Numbered from the stretch's first letter, positions 51,777 to 61,571 are shown. The stretch: DNA of 64,000 nucleotides from Phaeobacter sp. 22II1-1F12B (GCF_002210165.1 NZ_AQQP01000011.1:1-64000), one strand, 5' to 3'. Notes: a model not told the origin generated them from the letters alone. Translations and numbers: made by a program.

Positions 51777-53246
51777 CTAGAGCCCGTAGAGCGCGCCGAA
51801 TTTCGCTTCGAGATAATCGAGAAGCGGTGCTTCGGACACCGGCGCACCGGTCGCCTTTTCGATGACCTGACGCGGTTCGTACAAGCCGCCGTGGCGCTGG
51901 ACATTCTCGCGCAGCCAGCTTGTGGCCCCCAGCGTATCGCCCGCCGAGAGCTGGTCGTCGAGCAGCGGCACCGCTTCGCGCAGCGCATGATGCAGGCAGC
52001 CGGCGTAGACGTTTCCAAGGCTGTAGGTCGGGAAATAGCCGAACAGCCCCACCGACCAGTGCACATCCTGCAGGCAGCCGTTCGAGGGCCGGTCGACCGC
52101 ATAGCCGAAGTCGGCTTCGAAGCGGTCGTTCCACGCGGCCTCAAGGTCGGCAACCTGCAGATCGCCCGACATCAGAGCCCGTTCCAGATCGAAACGCAGC
52201 ATGATGTGAAGGTTGTACTGCACCTCGTCGGATTCCGTGCGGATATAGCCGTTGTGCACCCGGTTCACCGCGCCAAAGAACTCGTCCGCCGAGTTGATGC
52301 CGAAATTACCGTAGACTTCGCGCATCTCTTCAAAGAGCCATCCCGTAAAAGCGCGCGAGCGGCCAAGCTGGTTCTCGTAGATCCGGCTCTGGCTTTCATG
52401 CACGCCCATTGAGGCCCCATGACCAATCGGAGTCAGCGCATAGGCATCGTCGATGCTTTGCTCATAGGCTGCGTGTCCAACCTCATGGATCGTCGAATAG
52501 ATGCAGTTGAACGGGTCTGACGGGTTGGTGCGCGTGGTGATCCGCACGTCCATGCCGCTACCCGAGCTGAACGGATGCACCGCCTTGTCCACCCGGCCCC
52601 GGTTCATGTCATAGCCAAAGGTGCGGGCCAGTTTCCGGGCCAGACGCATCTGCACCTTTTCGTCATAGAGCCCGGTCATGCCCTTGGGCGCGGGCTTGTC
52701 CAGCACCGCCGCGCGCAACTCCACCAGTCGGGGACGCATCGCATCGAACAGCGTGGCGATCTCGGCCCCGGTGATGCCCGGTTCGTAATCGTCGAGCATC
52801 GCGTCATAAAGCGTCCCGCCCGCCGCCAGCGCCGCGCCCTCTTCGCGTTTCAGCTCGACGACGCGTTCCAGCACCGGCAGAAAGGCCGAGACGTCCTCGT
52901 CAGCCCGGGCCGCCGCCCATTTGCCCTGCGCCTCGGAGGTGACCTGCGCCAGTTCCTTGGCCAGTCGCGCCGGCACCTTGTTGGCCCGGTCGAACGCCCG
53001 GCGGATTTCACGGAGCTGCGCTGCGCCAACCTCGTCCGGGGCCTCGGCCTTTTCCAGCCAGTCGCCGACTTCGGGCGCGGAACGGCGCGCGTGCAGGACG
53101 GATTCGATGGCGGCCATTTCGGCCCCCCGCTGGGCGGTCGCGCCGCGCGGCATGACGGTTTCCTGATCCCAGCCCAGCCGACCGGCAATTTCGCCAAGGG
53201 CCGTGGTGTCGCGGGCATAGCTCATCAGGTCTTCATATGCGCTCAT
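51777..53246 (-). CDS. M32-family metallocarboxypeptidase
   Basis: The 489-residue protein is a thermostable-carboxypeptidase-1-like zinc enzyme that removes C-terminal amino acids. The zinc motif HEVGH lies in YSTIHEVGHAAYEQ (about residue 262), and family blocks GMGVHESQSR-type (here GASMGVHESQSRIYEN) and the C-terminal HWSVGLFGYFPTYSLGN are present. It is cytoplasmic, with no signal peptide. The start codon overlaps the stop of the ctaA gene by ATGA, so they share a transcript although their functions are unrelated. Confidence 0.9.
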   Translation of the reverse strand: MSAYEDLMSYARDTTALGEIAGRLGWDQETVMPRGATAQRGAEMAAIESVLHARRSAPEVGDWLEKAEAPDEVGAAQLREIRRAFDRANKVPARLAKELAQVTSEAQGKWAAARADEDVSAFLPVLERVVELKREEGAALAAGGTLYDAMLDDYEPGITGAEIATLFDAMRPRLVELRAAVLDKPAPKGMTGLYDEKVQMRLARKLARTFGYDMNRGRVDKAVHPFSSGSGMDVRITTRTNPSDPFNCIYSTIHEVGHAAYEQSIDDAYALTPIGHGASMGVHESQSRIYENQLGRSRAFTGWLFEEMREVYGNFGINSADEFFGAVNRVHNGYIRTESDEVQYNLHIMLRFDLERALMSGDLQVADLEAAWNDRFEADFGYAVDRPSNGCLQDVHWSVGLFGYFPTYSLGNVYAGCLHHALREAVPLLDDQLSAGDTLGATSWLRENVQRHGGLYEPRQVIEKATGAPVSEAPLLDYLEAKFGALYGL

Positions 53247-54424
53247 TTCGCGCCTCCTTTGGAATTGCCCCGGATCGACGTGACCACCGGGTAGGCCGAC
53301 AGGTAACGCGCGCGCAGGATCAGGGACCAGAGTACAACCGCCATGAACTGGTGCAGGATCGCAACCTGCACCGGTGCCGCATAAAGAACGGTCACGATGC
53401 CCAGCAACATCTGGATGATCAGCGCCGCAAATACCGCGTTAAAGGCAAACCGCGTCGCCGTATGGGCGCTGCGCCGCCCGCGCAGCCAGACCACCACGCC
53501 AAAAGCAAACAGCAGGTAGCCGACGATACGGTGGATGAACTGCACAAGACCCGGGCTTTCGAAGAAATTCCGCCACATCTGCGGTTCGGGGAAGGCATTC
53601 GGCGGAAAGAACTGCCCGGCCATCATCGGCCAGTCGTTATAGGTGCGGCCCGCGTCGATCCCCGCCACAAGCGCCCCGATCAGGATTTGCAGAAACGCGA
53701 AATGCAAAAGCCCGGTCGCCATGCCGAACTGTTTCGCCTCCTTGGCGCGGCGCGCCTGCATCAGGTCACGCTCGCTGCGGCCCAGCAGGTAAACATACCA
53801 CGCGATGAACCCGAGGATCATGAAAGCCAGCCCCAGATGGATTGCGAGCCGGTAGCTCGCGACCGAAGTGACGCCCTCGCCTTGCGTTATGCCCGAATGC
53901 ACCATCCACCAGCCGATTGCGCCCTGAAGCCCGCCCAGCGCGCCGATCAGCAGCAGCCGGCCGGTCCAGCCCGCCGGGATCTGGCGCGCGGCAAGAAAGC
54001 CGAGAAAGCCCAGCCCCCAGACAAGGCCAATCGCGCGGCCAAGCTGACGATGCCCCCATTCCCACCAGTAGATCTGCTTGAAATCCGACAGCTCCATCCA
54101 GCTGTGCTGAATGCGAAACTGGTCGATCTGCTGGTACTTCTCGAATTCCGACTGCCACTCGGCCTCGCTCATCGGTGGCAGCGCACCGGTAAGCGGACGC
54201 CATTCGGTGATCGACAACCCGCTGTCGGTCAGCCGGGTCAGCCCGCCCACGGCGATCATCACCACGACCAGTGCAAACAACACCATCAGCCATGCCCGGA
54301 TGCCACGGCGTGCGCCGGTGCGGGTCTTGCCGCTGCTGGTCTTGTCGATCAGCCCGGTCTGGGCCTCGGGCCGCTTATCGCCGGTTTCGGAAACTTCTTC
54401 GAAGATGCTGCGCTTTGAGCTCAT
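53243..54424 (-). CDS. ctaA: Haem A synthase (CtaA/COX15 family)
   Basis: The 393-residue inner-membrane enzyme oxidises haem O to haem A for cytochrome aa3 oxidase. It has eight helices in two four-helix bundles with conserved His residues, seen in FRIQHSWMEL, EWGHRQLGR, MVHSG and VQFIHRIVGY. The TRLTDSGLSITEWRP loop after helix 1 is diagnostic of the type 2 (COX15) form. I chose ATG at 54424 because GAGGAA precedes it; ATG at 54442 is an alternative. Confidence 0.9.
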   Translation of the reverse strand: MSSKRSIFEEVSETGDKRPEAQTGLIDKTSSGKTRTGARRGIRAWLMVLFALVVVMIAVGGLTRLTDSGLSITEWRPLTGALPPMSEAEWQSEFEKYQQIDQFRIQHSWMELSDFKQIYWWEWGHRQLGRAIGLVWGLGFLGFLAARQIPAGWTGRLLLIGALGGLQGAIGWWMVHSGITQGEGVTSVASYRLAIHLGLAFMILGFIAWYVYLLGRSERDLMQARRAKEAKQFGMATGLLHFAFLQILIGALVAGIDAGRTYNDWPMMAGQFFPPNAFPEPQMWRNFFESPGLVQFIHRIVGYLLFAFGVVVWLRGRRSAHTATRFAFNAVFAALIIQMLLGIVTVLYAAPVQVAILHQFMAVVLWSLILRARYLSAYPVVTSIRGNSKGGAK

Positions 54425-54486
54425 CTTTTCCTCATGCGTCATTCGGGTCGGAACCTAAGCCGCAAGCGCCCAAGGGTCCAGCGCGA

Positions 54487-55233
54487 TCAATCGCCGCGCT
54501 CTTTCCAGCGCACCATCTGCCGCATGATGCCGTGCAACATGCGCACATCCACCTGCGTCAGCGGCATCCGCGACCAGAGATTGCGCAGGTTCATCTTCAT
54601 CGAGGCGGCCTTGTGTTCGGGAAAGAAGAACCCCGCCTGCTCAAGCCGCTCTTCGAAATGATCGCCCAGCGCCGCGATTTCATGGCCTTCGGCCCAGTCG
54701 GTCTTGCCCAGCGGCGTCGCCTCATGAGTGACCGCACCGCTCTGGCGCATCCACTCATAGCTCATCAACAGCGTGCATTGCGCAAGGTTGAGCGAGGCGA
54801 ATTCCGGGTTTACCGGGACCGAGATGATCGCATTGGCGCGCGCGATCTCTTCGTTTTCCATACCCGCGCGTTCGGGGCCGAACAGCACGGCGACCTTTTC
54901 GCCTTCTCCGATCCGTCGCGCCGCTTCCTGCATCGCACGTTCCGGACTGAACACCGGCTTGGTCAGCCCGCGTGGCCGGGCGGTGGTCGCCAACACATAG
55001 GTGCAATCGGCAAGCGCGTCGGGAAAGGTGTCGTATATCTGCGCCTCGTCCAGCAGTCGCCCTGCCCCGCTTGCCATCACCACGGCCTTTTCATTCGGCC
55101 AGCCATCACGCGGCGCGACGATCCGCATCCGGTCAAGCCCGAAGTTCCACATCGCCCGGGCGGCGGCACCGATATTCTCGCCCATCTGCGGGCGCACCAG
55201 CACGAAGGATGGCTGCGGTTGGTCAGTTGGCAT
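54487..55233 (-). CDS. trmJ: tRNA 2'-O-methyltransferase TrmJ
   Basis: The 248-residue SPOUT enzyme methylates the 2'-OH of nucleotide 32 in tRNA anticodon loops using S-adenosylmethionine. SPOUT motifs 1-3 are visible: GENIGAAARAMWNFGL, LFGPERAGMENEE and NPEFASLNLAQC, which form the knotted SAM site. A C-terminal extension (about 165-248) is typical of TrmJ. The gene is single and convergent with nothing nearby; it starts about 130 bases from the divergent thiE-like gene. Confidence 0.85.
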   Translation of the reverse strand: MPTDQPQPSFVLVRPQMGENIGAAARAMWNFGLDRMRIVAPRDGWPNEKAVVMASGAGRLLDEAQIYDTFPDALADCTYVLATTARPRGLTKPVFSPERAMQEAARRIGEGEKVAVLFGPERAGMENEEIARANAIISVPVNPEFASLNLAQCTLLMSYEWMRQSGAVTHEATPLGKTDWAEGHEIAALGDHFEERLEQAGFFFPEHKAASMKMNLRNLWSRMPLTQVDVRMLHGIMRQMVRWKERGD

Positions 55234-55366
55234 AAGGGGTTCCCGTAAAAGCTGGGCCGTCCTCTAGTCCCTGACATGCATTTGGGCAACCCGTACAGGC
55301 GAAACCGGTTTGCATCACGGTGCGAATTCGCTAGACGAGGTCAATCACGAACCGAGGAATACGGCC

Positions 55367-55987
55367 ATGACCGCGCCCGAGCAGCCGCAAATATACCTGA
55401 TCACCCCGCCCGCCTTTGAACTGAGCCATTTCCCCGACCAGCTTGCCGAAGTTCTGGACGAGGTCGAGATCGCCTGCGTCCGACTTGCCCTCGCCAGCCG
55501 CGACGAGGATGTTCTGGGCCGGGCAGCGGACGCGCTGCGCGAGATCACCCATGCGCGCGACGTGGCGCTGGTGATTTCCGATCACGTTGTTCTGGCCGAA
55601 CGGCACGGCCTTGACGGGGTACACCTGAGCGACGCGGCCCGCTCGGTCCGTTCGGCGCGCAAGGCGCTTGGGCCGGACGCGATTGTCGGCAGCTTCTGCG
55701 CGGCCTCGCGCCACGACGGCATGACCGCGGGCGAAGCCGGGGCGGATTACGTCTGTTTCGGCCCCGTGGGCGAGACCACGCTGAATGACGGCACCCGCGC
55801 CGAGGCCGAGCTGTTCCAGTGGTGGTCCGAGATGATCGAGATCCCGGTGGTCGCCGAGGGCGCGCTGACCGAAGATCTGATGCGCAGCCTTGCGCCCGCC
55901 ACCGATTTCTTTGGCATCGGCGACGAGATCTGGTCGAGCGATCAGCCCCTTGCCCGGTTGAACCAGCTCATCTCGGCGATGGGTTAA
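55367..55987 (+). CDS. Thiamine phosphate synthase-like protein (ThiE/TenI family)
   Basis: The 206-residue TIM-barrel protein resembles ThiE, which joins pyrimidine and thiazole phosphates to thiamine phosphate. It shows IYLITPPAF near the N-terminus, LVISDHVVLAERHGLDGVHLSD (the phosphate/pyrimidine-contact strand), and GADYVCFGPVGE. Some classical ThiE residues are hard to place, so a ThiE-like protein of other function is possible. GAGGAA 7 bases before the ATG fixes the start. Its stop codon overlaps the stop of the convergent HupE-like gene in the palindrome TTAA (55984-55987). Confidence 0.65.
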   Translation: MTAPEQPQIYLITPPAFELSHFPDQLAEVLDEVEIACVRLALASRDEDVLGRAADALREITHARDVALVISDHVVLAERHGLDGVHLSDAARSVRSARKALGPDAIVGSFCAASRHDGMTAGEAGADYVCFGPVGETTLNDGTRAEAELFQWWSEMIEIPVVAEGALTEDLMRSLAPATDFFGIGDEIWSSDQPLARLNQLISAMG

Positions 55988-57144
55988 AGGAACACCCGTT
56001 CGACAAACCAGTAGGTGCCGATCACCGCGATCACGCAGGAGGCCGGCACCGCGATCCGCGACCGGTACCACGGCTTGTCCCGGAACCAGAAGCCGACGAG
56101 CAGAAAGGCAATGGCGATCACCGTCAGCTGCCCGATCTCGACACCGACGTTGAACCCCAGCAGCGCAGGCACGAACTGCGCCTGCGGCAGACCGAACTCC
56201 GCGAGCACACTGGCAAAGCCCAGCCCGTGCAACAGCCCAAAGCCGAACACGATGACGGGCCGCCAGCGGTGCAGCTTGCTGGTCAGGACGTTTTCAACCG
56301 CCACATAGGTGATCGAGGCCGCGATCAACGGCTCGACAATCGATCCCGGCACGGAAACCAGCCCCAAAGCGCCCAGCGCCAGTGTGACGGTATGGGCAAG
56401 GGTAAAGGCGCTGATCTGCCAGAGCAGCGGCCCCAGCCGGGTCGACAGAAAGAACAGCCCGAGCACGAACAGGATGTGATCCAGCCCCTTGGGCAGGATA
56501 TGATCGAAGCCCACGGGGACGTAGGCGGTGAAAGCCTCAACCGGCCCACCCGCAAATCCACCCGCCACGGCAATGGCCTCGCTATAGGCGCCGCCCTCGA
56601 TGAAACCGGTATAGGGATCTTCGACCCCCTGCTGGCGCAACCCCAGATCACCCGAGCCAACCGGCCAGCCGACGATGATGGTCTGCGTCCCCTCGGGCAA
56701 GTCCCCAGTCACCGTCAGGATCGAGTTGCGCGCATACTGCGGGTCTGCCACCTCGGGGATGTCCAAACCTTCCGGCGACAGGATGACCGGCTCATCCCCG
56801 TCGGCCAGTACGGTGACGGATGCCAGCCAGGCCTCAATCCAATTCTGCGCCTCGGACTCGAGCTCTTCAGGCGGCAAACGGCGCAGGGTATCGAAACGCT
56901 CGGCCTCGCTAGCGTTATTGGTATCCTGCACCTCGTCCAGATCGATCCCGGCCAGAAACGCCTCAAGGTTCATGCGCAGCTCAAGCGTAAGCACCCCCTC
57001 CTCGATGGTCAGATCACCGATCGTCGGCGTCACCTCATGCGCGGCACCGCCCGAGGGCAGCATGAACCACAGGCTTGACAGGATCATCGCAAGGGTCAGT
57101 TTGATCCGGGTGAGCAGCAGAGGTATTTCCATGTGTCGCGGCAT
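55984..57144 (-). CDS. HupE/UreJ-2 family membrane protein
   Basis: The 386-residue protein has a signal peptide (to SGGAA, about 35 residues), a periplasmic domain to about residue 200 and six C-terminal helices with the family block PVGFDHILPKGLDHILFVLG, whose His residues may bind metal. HupE/UreJ-2 proteins are presumed nickel or other metal permeases. Several in-frame ATG codons are possible (57165, 57144, 57132); I give 57144, which has AGGG nearby. Whichever is used, the 5' end overlaps or abuts the divergent DUF4198 gene, whose start at 57131 shares CATG with the codon at 57132. Confidence 0.75.
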   Translation of the reverse strand: MPRHMEIPLLLTRIKLTLAMILSSLWFMLPSGGAAHEVTPTIGDLTIEEGVLTLELRMNLEAFLAGIDLDEVQDTNNASEAERFDTLRRLPPEELESEAQNWIEAWLASVTVLADGDEPVILSPEGLDIPEVADPQYARNSILTVTGDLPEGTQTIIVGWPVGSGDLGLRQQGVEDPYTGFIEGGAYSEAIAVAGGFAGGPVEAFTAYVPVGFDHILPKGLDHILFVLGLFFLSTRLGPLLWQISAFTLAHTVTLALGALGLVSVPGSIVEPLIAASITYVAVENVLTSKLHRWRPVIVFGFGLLHGLGFASVLAEFGLPQAQFVPALLGFNVGVEIGQLTVIAIAFLLVGFWFRDKPWYRSRIAVPASCVIAVIGTYWFVERVFL

Positions 57145-57928
57145 CCTGACCCTGTCGGCATTCATATGGCTTGTGTCGAGTTTTCAAACTCTTGCACATG
57201 AGTTCTGGATAGAACCAGAGGAATATCAAATCCAGCCCCGCGGGCCCCTATCCGCCGATTTACGGAACGGTCAGGAATTCGAAGGCATCAATCTTCCCTA
57301 TTTCAGCCGGAACACCGAACGGTTCGAGATGATCCACGAGGGCGACATCGAACCTGTCGCCACGCGCATGGGCAACATTCCAGCGCTTGAGGCCACGGCC
57401 GGTGAACCGGGCCTGCTGGTCATCCTGCATGAAAGCGCGCCCGCTACCCTGACTTACGACGACTGGGAAACCTTCGCGCGCTTCATTGCGCATAAGGATT
57501 TCGGCGATATCGAATCCCGTCACACGGAGCGCGGCCTGCCCCGCGACGGGTTCCGCGAAATCTACCGCCGCTTTGCCAAGGCGCTCGTGGCCGTGGGTGA
57601 CGGCAGCGGGACGGATAGCCCGAGCGGCATGGAAACGGAGTTCGTCGCCCTTACCAACCCCTATACCGACACGGATGACAGCATCTCGGTCCGGCTGCTC
57701 TATCAGGGTGCCCCACGCGCGGACGCGCAGGTCGAGGTTTTCGACAAGGCCCCCGACGACACGGTCACTATCACCTACCAGCGGACCGATGAAAATGGCG
57801 AGGTCACGGTGCCCCTGTCACCCGGTCATCGCTACCTGCTGGACGCCGTAGCGCTGCGGGAAGCGCCGCAGGAATCGAAGGCGGCGTGGGAATCGCTCTG
57901 GGCGGCATTAACCTTTGCACGCCCCTGA
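57131..57928 (+). CDS. DUF4198-like secreted protein
   Basis: The 265-residue protein has a signal peptide (MCRGILTLSAF to QTLA, about 22 residues) directly before HEFWIEPEEY, the N-terminal signature of DUF4198/NikM-like periplasmic proteins often associated with nickel or cobalt uptake. An Ig-like C-terminal domain follows from about residue 165 (SISVRLLYQGAPRADAQVEV). The mature N-terminal His may be a metal ligand. AGAGG about 8 bases upstream and the signal peptide support the ATG at 57131. It is head to head with the HupE-like gene, suggesting a metal-uptake pair. Confidence 0.75.
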   Translation: MCRGILTLSAFIWLVSSFQTLAHEFWIEPEEYQIQPRGPLSADLRNGQEFEGINLPYFSRNTERFEMIHEGDIEPVATRMGNIPALEATAGEPGLLVILHESAPATLTYDDWETFARFIAHKDFGDIESRHTERGLPRDGFREIYRRFAKALVAVGDGSGTDSPSGMETEFVALTNPYTDTDDSISVRLLYQGAPRADAQVEVFDKAPDDTVTITYQRTDENGEVTVPLSPGHRYLLDAVALREAPQESKAAWESLWAALTFARP

Positions 57929-57976
57929 TACGGCTCTGCCTTGCCAGTCGCCCTGATTATGGGCAGAAGGCAAATC

Positions 57977-58876
57977 ATGAAACAAACCGCGCCTAGTGAC
58001 ATCCTTTGCATCGGCAGCGTCCTCTGGGACGTGATCGGCCGCGCCGCCAGCCATATGCGGCAGGGTTCCGATGTGCCGGGCCGCATCACCCGCCTGCCCG
58101 GCGGTGTCGCCATGAACATTGCCATGACGCTGGCGCGGTTCGGCCTGCGCCCGGTACTGCTCAGCGCCATTGGACAGGACCCCGAAGGGGACGAACTGAT
58201 CGACGCCTGCCGCAAGCTTGGCATGGAAACGGCGCATGTCTACCGCTCCGAAGATCTGCCGACCGATCGCTATATGGCGGTCGAAGGCGCGAACGGGCTG
58301 ATCGCGGCCATAGCCGACGCCCATTCTCTCGAAGAAGCCGGGGACAAGATCCTGCGTCCGCTGACAGGCGGCGCGCTTGGGTCCGAGGCGCAGCCCTATG
58401 AGGGCATAGTTGCGCTCGACGGCAACCTGACCAAGTCGCTGCTTGAAACCATCGCGCAGAGTCCGGCCTTTGCCCGCGCCGATCTGCGCGTGGCCCCGGC
58501 CTCTCCCGGCAAGGCGGAACGGCTGCTGCCTTTCCTTTCCTCCGGGCGCGCCACGCTTTACGTCAACCTAGAAGAAGCCGGCCTGCTTTGTCAGGACGAA
58601 TTCCCCGATACCGAGGCCGCTGCCGCCGGGCTTCTGTCGCGCGGGGCGAACCGGGTACTTGTCACCGATGGTGGACGCGCCGCAACCGAGGCCGATCAGG
58701 ACCGGATGCTGACGCAAGTGCCGCCGCAGGTGCTGGTGACACGGGTGACCGGCGCGGGCGATACATTCATGGCCGCCCACCTGGCGGCAGAACATGCGCG
58801 CGCAGATCGCGACGCGGCGCTGGAAAGCGCCCTGCGTGCGGCCGCCCGATACGTCTCAGGAGAAATGCCGCTGTGA
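57977..58876 (+). CDS. psuK: Pseudouridine kinase (PfkB family)
   Basis: The 299-residue sugar kinase phosphorylates pseudouridine at the 5' position. PfkB marks are GGVAMNIAMTLARFG (about 47-61) and the catalytic TRVTGAGDTFMAAHL (about 253-267) with the Asp base. The directly downstream gene is pseudouridine-5'-phosphate glycosidase, which defines the specificity. Start at 57977 has AGAAGG 6 bases upstream. The stop overlaps the next start by GTGA. Confidence 0.85.
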   Translation: MKQTAPSDILCIGSVLWDVIGRAASHMRQGSDVPGRITRLPGGVAMNIAMTLARFGLRPVLLSAIGQDPEGDELIDACRKLGMETAHVYRSEDLPTDRYMAVEGANGLIAAIADAHSLEEAGDKILRPLTGGALGSEAQPYEGIVALDGNLTKSLLETIAQSPAFARADLRVAPASPGKAERLLPFLSSGRATLYVNLEEAGLLCQDEFPDTEAAAAGLLSRGANRVLVTDGGRAATEADQDRMLTQVPPQVLVTRVTGAGDTFMAAHLAAEHARADRDAALESALRAAARYVSGEMPL

Positions 58877-59787
58877 TCGACATCACCTATTCCGCCGAAG
58901 TCCAGAGTGCCCGCGACGCGGGTACGCCCATCGTCGCGCTCGAAAGCACGATCATCACCCACGGCATGCCCTATCCGCAGAATATCGAGGTCGCCGCCGA
59001 GGTCGAACAGGATATCCGCAACAGCGGCGCGACCCCCGCTACCATCGTTGTGCTCGAAGGCCGTCTGCATGTCGGCCTCGAGAAGGACCAACTGGCCCGT
59101 CTGGGTCAGGCAAAGGATGTCGCCAAGCTGTCGCGTGCGGATATCGCCGCCTGTCTGGCAACCGGCGGCACAGGCGCAACCACCGTCGCCGCCACGATGA
59201 TCGCCGCGCGGCTTGCGGGCATCGAGGTTTTTGCCACCGGCGGGATCGGCGGCGTACATACCGGGGCCGAGCAGAGCTTTGACATATCCGCCGACCTCTT
59301 GGAGCTGGCCCAAACGCCCGTTACCGTCGTTGCCGCAGGGCCCAAGGCGATCCTCGACATCCCCAAAACGCTCGAAGTGCTGGAAACGCAGGGCGTGCCG
59401 GTGATCTGCTACGGACAGGACAGCCTGCCCGCCTTCTGGTCGGCCAGCTCTCCCCATGCCGCGCCGCTGCGCATGGACGATGCGGAAACCATCGCCCGCG
59501 CGCATTTCCTGCGTCGTCACATGGGGCTTCCGGGTGGCCAGCTTGTCGCCAATCCGATCCTTGCAGAAGATGAAATCCCCGCCAGCGAACTGGCCCCTGT
59601 CATCGCTCAGGCGCAGGCCGAAGCCGACGCACAGGGCGTCGCGGGCAAGGCGATCACGCCCTTCCTGCTACAGCGTATTTTCGAGATCACCGAGGGCCGT
59701 TCGCTCACCGCCAATATCGCGCTGGTGCGCAACAACGCCCGGCTTGCTGCCCGTATCGCAATCGCGCTGAACAAAATTCGACGCTAG
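58873..59787 (+). CDS. psuG: Pseudouridine-5'-phosphate glycosidase
   Basis: The 304-residue enzyme cleaves the C-C bond of pseudouridine 5'-phosphate to uracil and ribose 5-phosphate. Conserved regions include [17 protein letters not shown], the active-site Lys near [29 protein letters not shown] and [11 protein letters not shown]. It starts with GTG at 58873, overlapping the psuK stop, with GGAG 10 bases upstream. Together psuK and psuG recycle pseudouridine from RNA turnover. Confidence 0.9.
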   Translation: MIDITYSAEVQSARDAGTPIVALESTIITHGMPYPQNIEVAAEVEQDIRNSGATPATIVVLEGRLHVGLEKDQLARLGQAKDVAKLSRADIAACLATGGTGATTVAATMIAARLAGIEVFATGGIGGVHTGAEQSFDISADLLELAQTPVTVVAAGPKAILDIPKTLEVLETQGVPVICYGQDSLPAFWSASSPHAAPLRMDDAETIARAHFLRRHMGLPGGQLVANPILAEDEIPASELAPVIAQAQAEADAQGVAGKAITPFLLQRIFEITEGRSLTANIALVRNNARLAARIAIALNKIRR

Positions 59788-59864
59788 CAGCCTCCGAAAG
59801 GGTCCGACCCATTGTCGCGCGGGTCAAGACTTCCTAACTTGCGCGCATATCTGGTGGAATTACG

Positions 59865-60536
59865 ATGAACACCCCTTTCGACGAAGACACAAAACGCCGT
59901 GGCGGACGGATCGGTACCCTGCGGGCGTCATTCCTGACGGGGCTGGTCATCATTGCCCCCGTCGGCCTGACCATCTGGCTTATCTGGACCGTCATCGGCT
60001 GGATCGACGGCGTGGTCCTGCCGCTTGTGCCGCACGACCTGCGGCCCGAGCAATATATCGGGATCAACCTGCGCGGCGTCGGGGTGATCATCTTCCTGAT
60101 CTTCACCACCTTCATCGGCTTTATCGGACGCGGGCTCATCGGTCGGTCGTTGATCCGCTGGGGCGAAAGCATCGTCGATCGCATGCCGGTCGTGCGTTCC
60201 GTCTATTCCGGCATCAAGCAGATCTCGGAGACCGTATTCGCCCAAAGCGAGCGTTCCTTCGAAAAAGCCTGCCTTATCCAGTACCCGCGCAAGGGCATCT
60301 GGGCGGTCGGCTTCATCTCGACGACCGCACGGGGCGAAGTTGCGACCCGGGCGGAAACCTCGGGCGAGTTGATGAGCATTTTCGTCCCGACCACGCCGAA
60401 CCCGACTTCGGGCTTCCTGCTGTTCTTCCCGAAAGAGGACGTGATCGAACTGGACATGAGCATCGAAGACGCGGCCAAGCTGGTGATCTCTGCCGGTCTT
60501 GTCTATCCGAACGGCAACAAGACCAACGGCCACTAG
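59865..60536 (+). CDS. DUF502 family membrane protein
   Basis: The 223-residue protein has two N-terminal membrane helices (about 20-45 and 73-95) and a cytoplasmic domain with PVVRSVYSGIKQISETV and a C-terminal GFLLFFPKEDV part, the layout of DUF502. The function is unknown in bacteria; a plant relative is a membrane protein of the endosome. It lies 77 bases after psuG, and its stop is 3 bases from the convergent patatin gene. Confidence 0.85.
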   Translation: MNTPFDEDTKRRGGRIGTLRASFLTGLVIIAPVGLTIWLIWTVIGWIDGVVLPLVPHDLRPEQYIGINLRGVGVIIFLIFTTFIGFIGRGLIGRSLIRWGESIVDRMPVVRSVYSGIKQISETVFAQSERSFEKACLIQYPRKGIWAVGFISTTARGEVATRAETSGELMSIFVPTTPNPTSGFLLFFPKEDVIELDMSIEDAAKLVISAGLVYPNGNKTNGH

Positions 60537-60539
60537 CCC

Positions 60540-61571
60540 CTAGCTGTACATCGACGCCAGATCGATCGTCCCGCGTTCGTTCAAGTCGGATTTGTGCTCG
60601 GCCAAAAACCTTTCGGTCATCGTGCGGCCCGCGTGTTTCAGCTGGCCAATCACCAGCGGGTTCGGGATCAGTTTTGTCGCGACTGACAGATCGTTCATCA
60701 GGTCGTCATCCGAGATCATGTGGACCAGCACCCGCGACTTGTCGGTGCTGGTCAGCCGCCCCTCTTCCAGCAGCCGCTGCACAAAGGCGATGGCCCGCAA
60801 TTCGCGCAGCAGCGACGAGTTGAAACTGATCTCGTTGATCCGGTTCTGGATCTGCTGCGGGGTGATCGGCACCTGATCGCGTTCCAGCGGGTTGATGTTC
60901 ACGATGACGATGTCGTCTGGCAAGTTGTCTCCGAACAGCGGGAACAGCGCCGGGTTACCGGTATAGCCCCCGTCCCAATAAGCCTCCCGCCGCCCGGTCT
61001 TTGGATCGTCGATCTCAACCGCCTGGAACATCGTGGGCAGGCAGGCCGAGGCAAGGATTGCATCTGTGGTGATCTCGTCATGGGTGAAGATCCGAATCTT
61101 GCCGGTCCGGACGGCCGTCGCGCATATATAAAGCTCCGGCCCCTCGTCGGCGCAGACATTGTCAAAGTTCAGCGCCTCGACCAGAGGCTGCACCGCGTTG
61201 CGATAGAACGGCCCATAGCTATAGGGCGAAATCGTGCGCGCCACCGCATCGGACCACGCGTACAACGGCGACAGTTCCAGCGCCTGAGCGAACGGTCCGA
61301 CGGTCGCCGCCCTGAACCATTCCGCCATGCCCGGCAGATCGCTTGCCCCGACACCGCTCCAGATCGCATCGAGACTGGCGCGCGCCCCGTCGCGCCCGCC
61401 TGCCAGTATTCCCGCCTTGTAGGCGGCACCGTTCAGCGCCCCGGCAGAGGTGCCGGAAATTCCGGCGATCTCGATGTCTTCCTCATCCAGCAACCGGTCG
61501 AGCACGCCCCATGTGAACGCCCCGTGCGCACCGCCACCCTGCAAGGCGAGATTGATCCGTTTGACAGCCAT
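60540..61571 (-). CDS. Patatin-like phospholipase
   Basis: The 343-residue serine hydrolase has the oxyanion loop LQGGGAHGAF, nucleophile motif GISGTSAGAL (about residues 40-49) and the catalytic Asp in YWDGGYTGNP. Patatins hydrolyse acyl chains of lipids, and some bind polyhydroxyalkanoate-related compounds. I chose the ATG at 61571, which has AAAGGG 6 bases upstream; the GTG at 61586 belongs to that binding site. The bdhA gene nearby shows a 3-hydroxybutyrate context, but a functional link is inference. Confidence 0.85.
   Translation of the reverse strand: MAVKRINLALQGGGAHGAFTWGVLDRLLDEEDIEIAGISGTSAGALNGAAYKAGILAGGRDGARASLDAIWSGVGASDLPGMAEWFRAATVGPFAQALELSPLYAWSDAVARTISPYSYGPFYRNAVQPLVEALNFDNVCADEGPELYICATAVRTGKIRIFTHDEITTDAILASACLPTMFQAVEIDDPKTGRREAYWDGGYTGNPALFPLFGDNLPDDIVIVNINPLERDQVPITPQQIQNRINEISFNSSLLRELRAIAFVQRLLEEGRLTSTDKSRVLVHMISDDDLMNDLSVATKLIPNPLVIGQLKHAGRTMTERFLAEHKSDLNERGTIDLASMYS

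Noticed and set aside
53237-54418. A 393-codon open frame opposite ctaA
   Set aside because: It is a shadow of the haem A synthase gene; the Pro/Arg/His-rich product is not protein-like.
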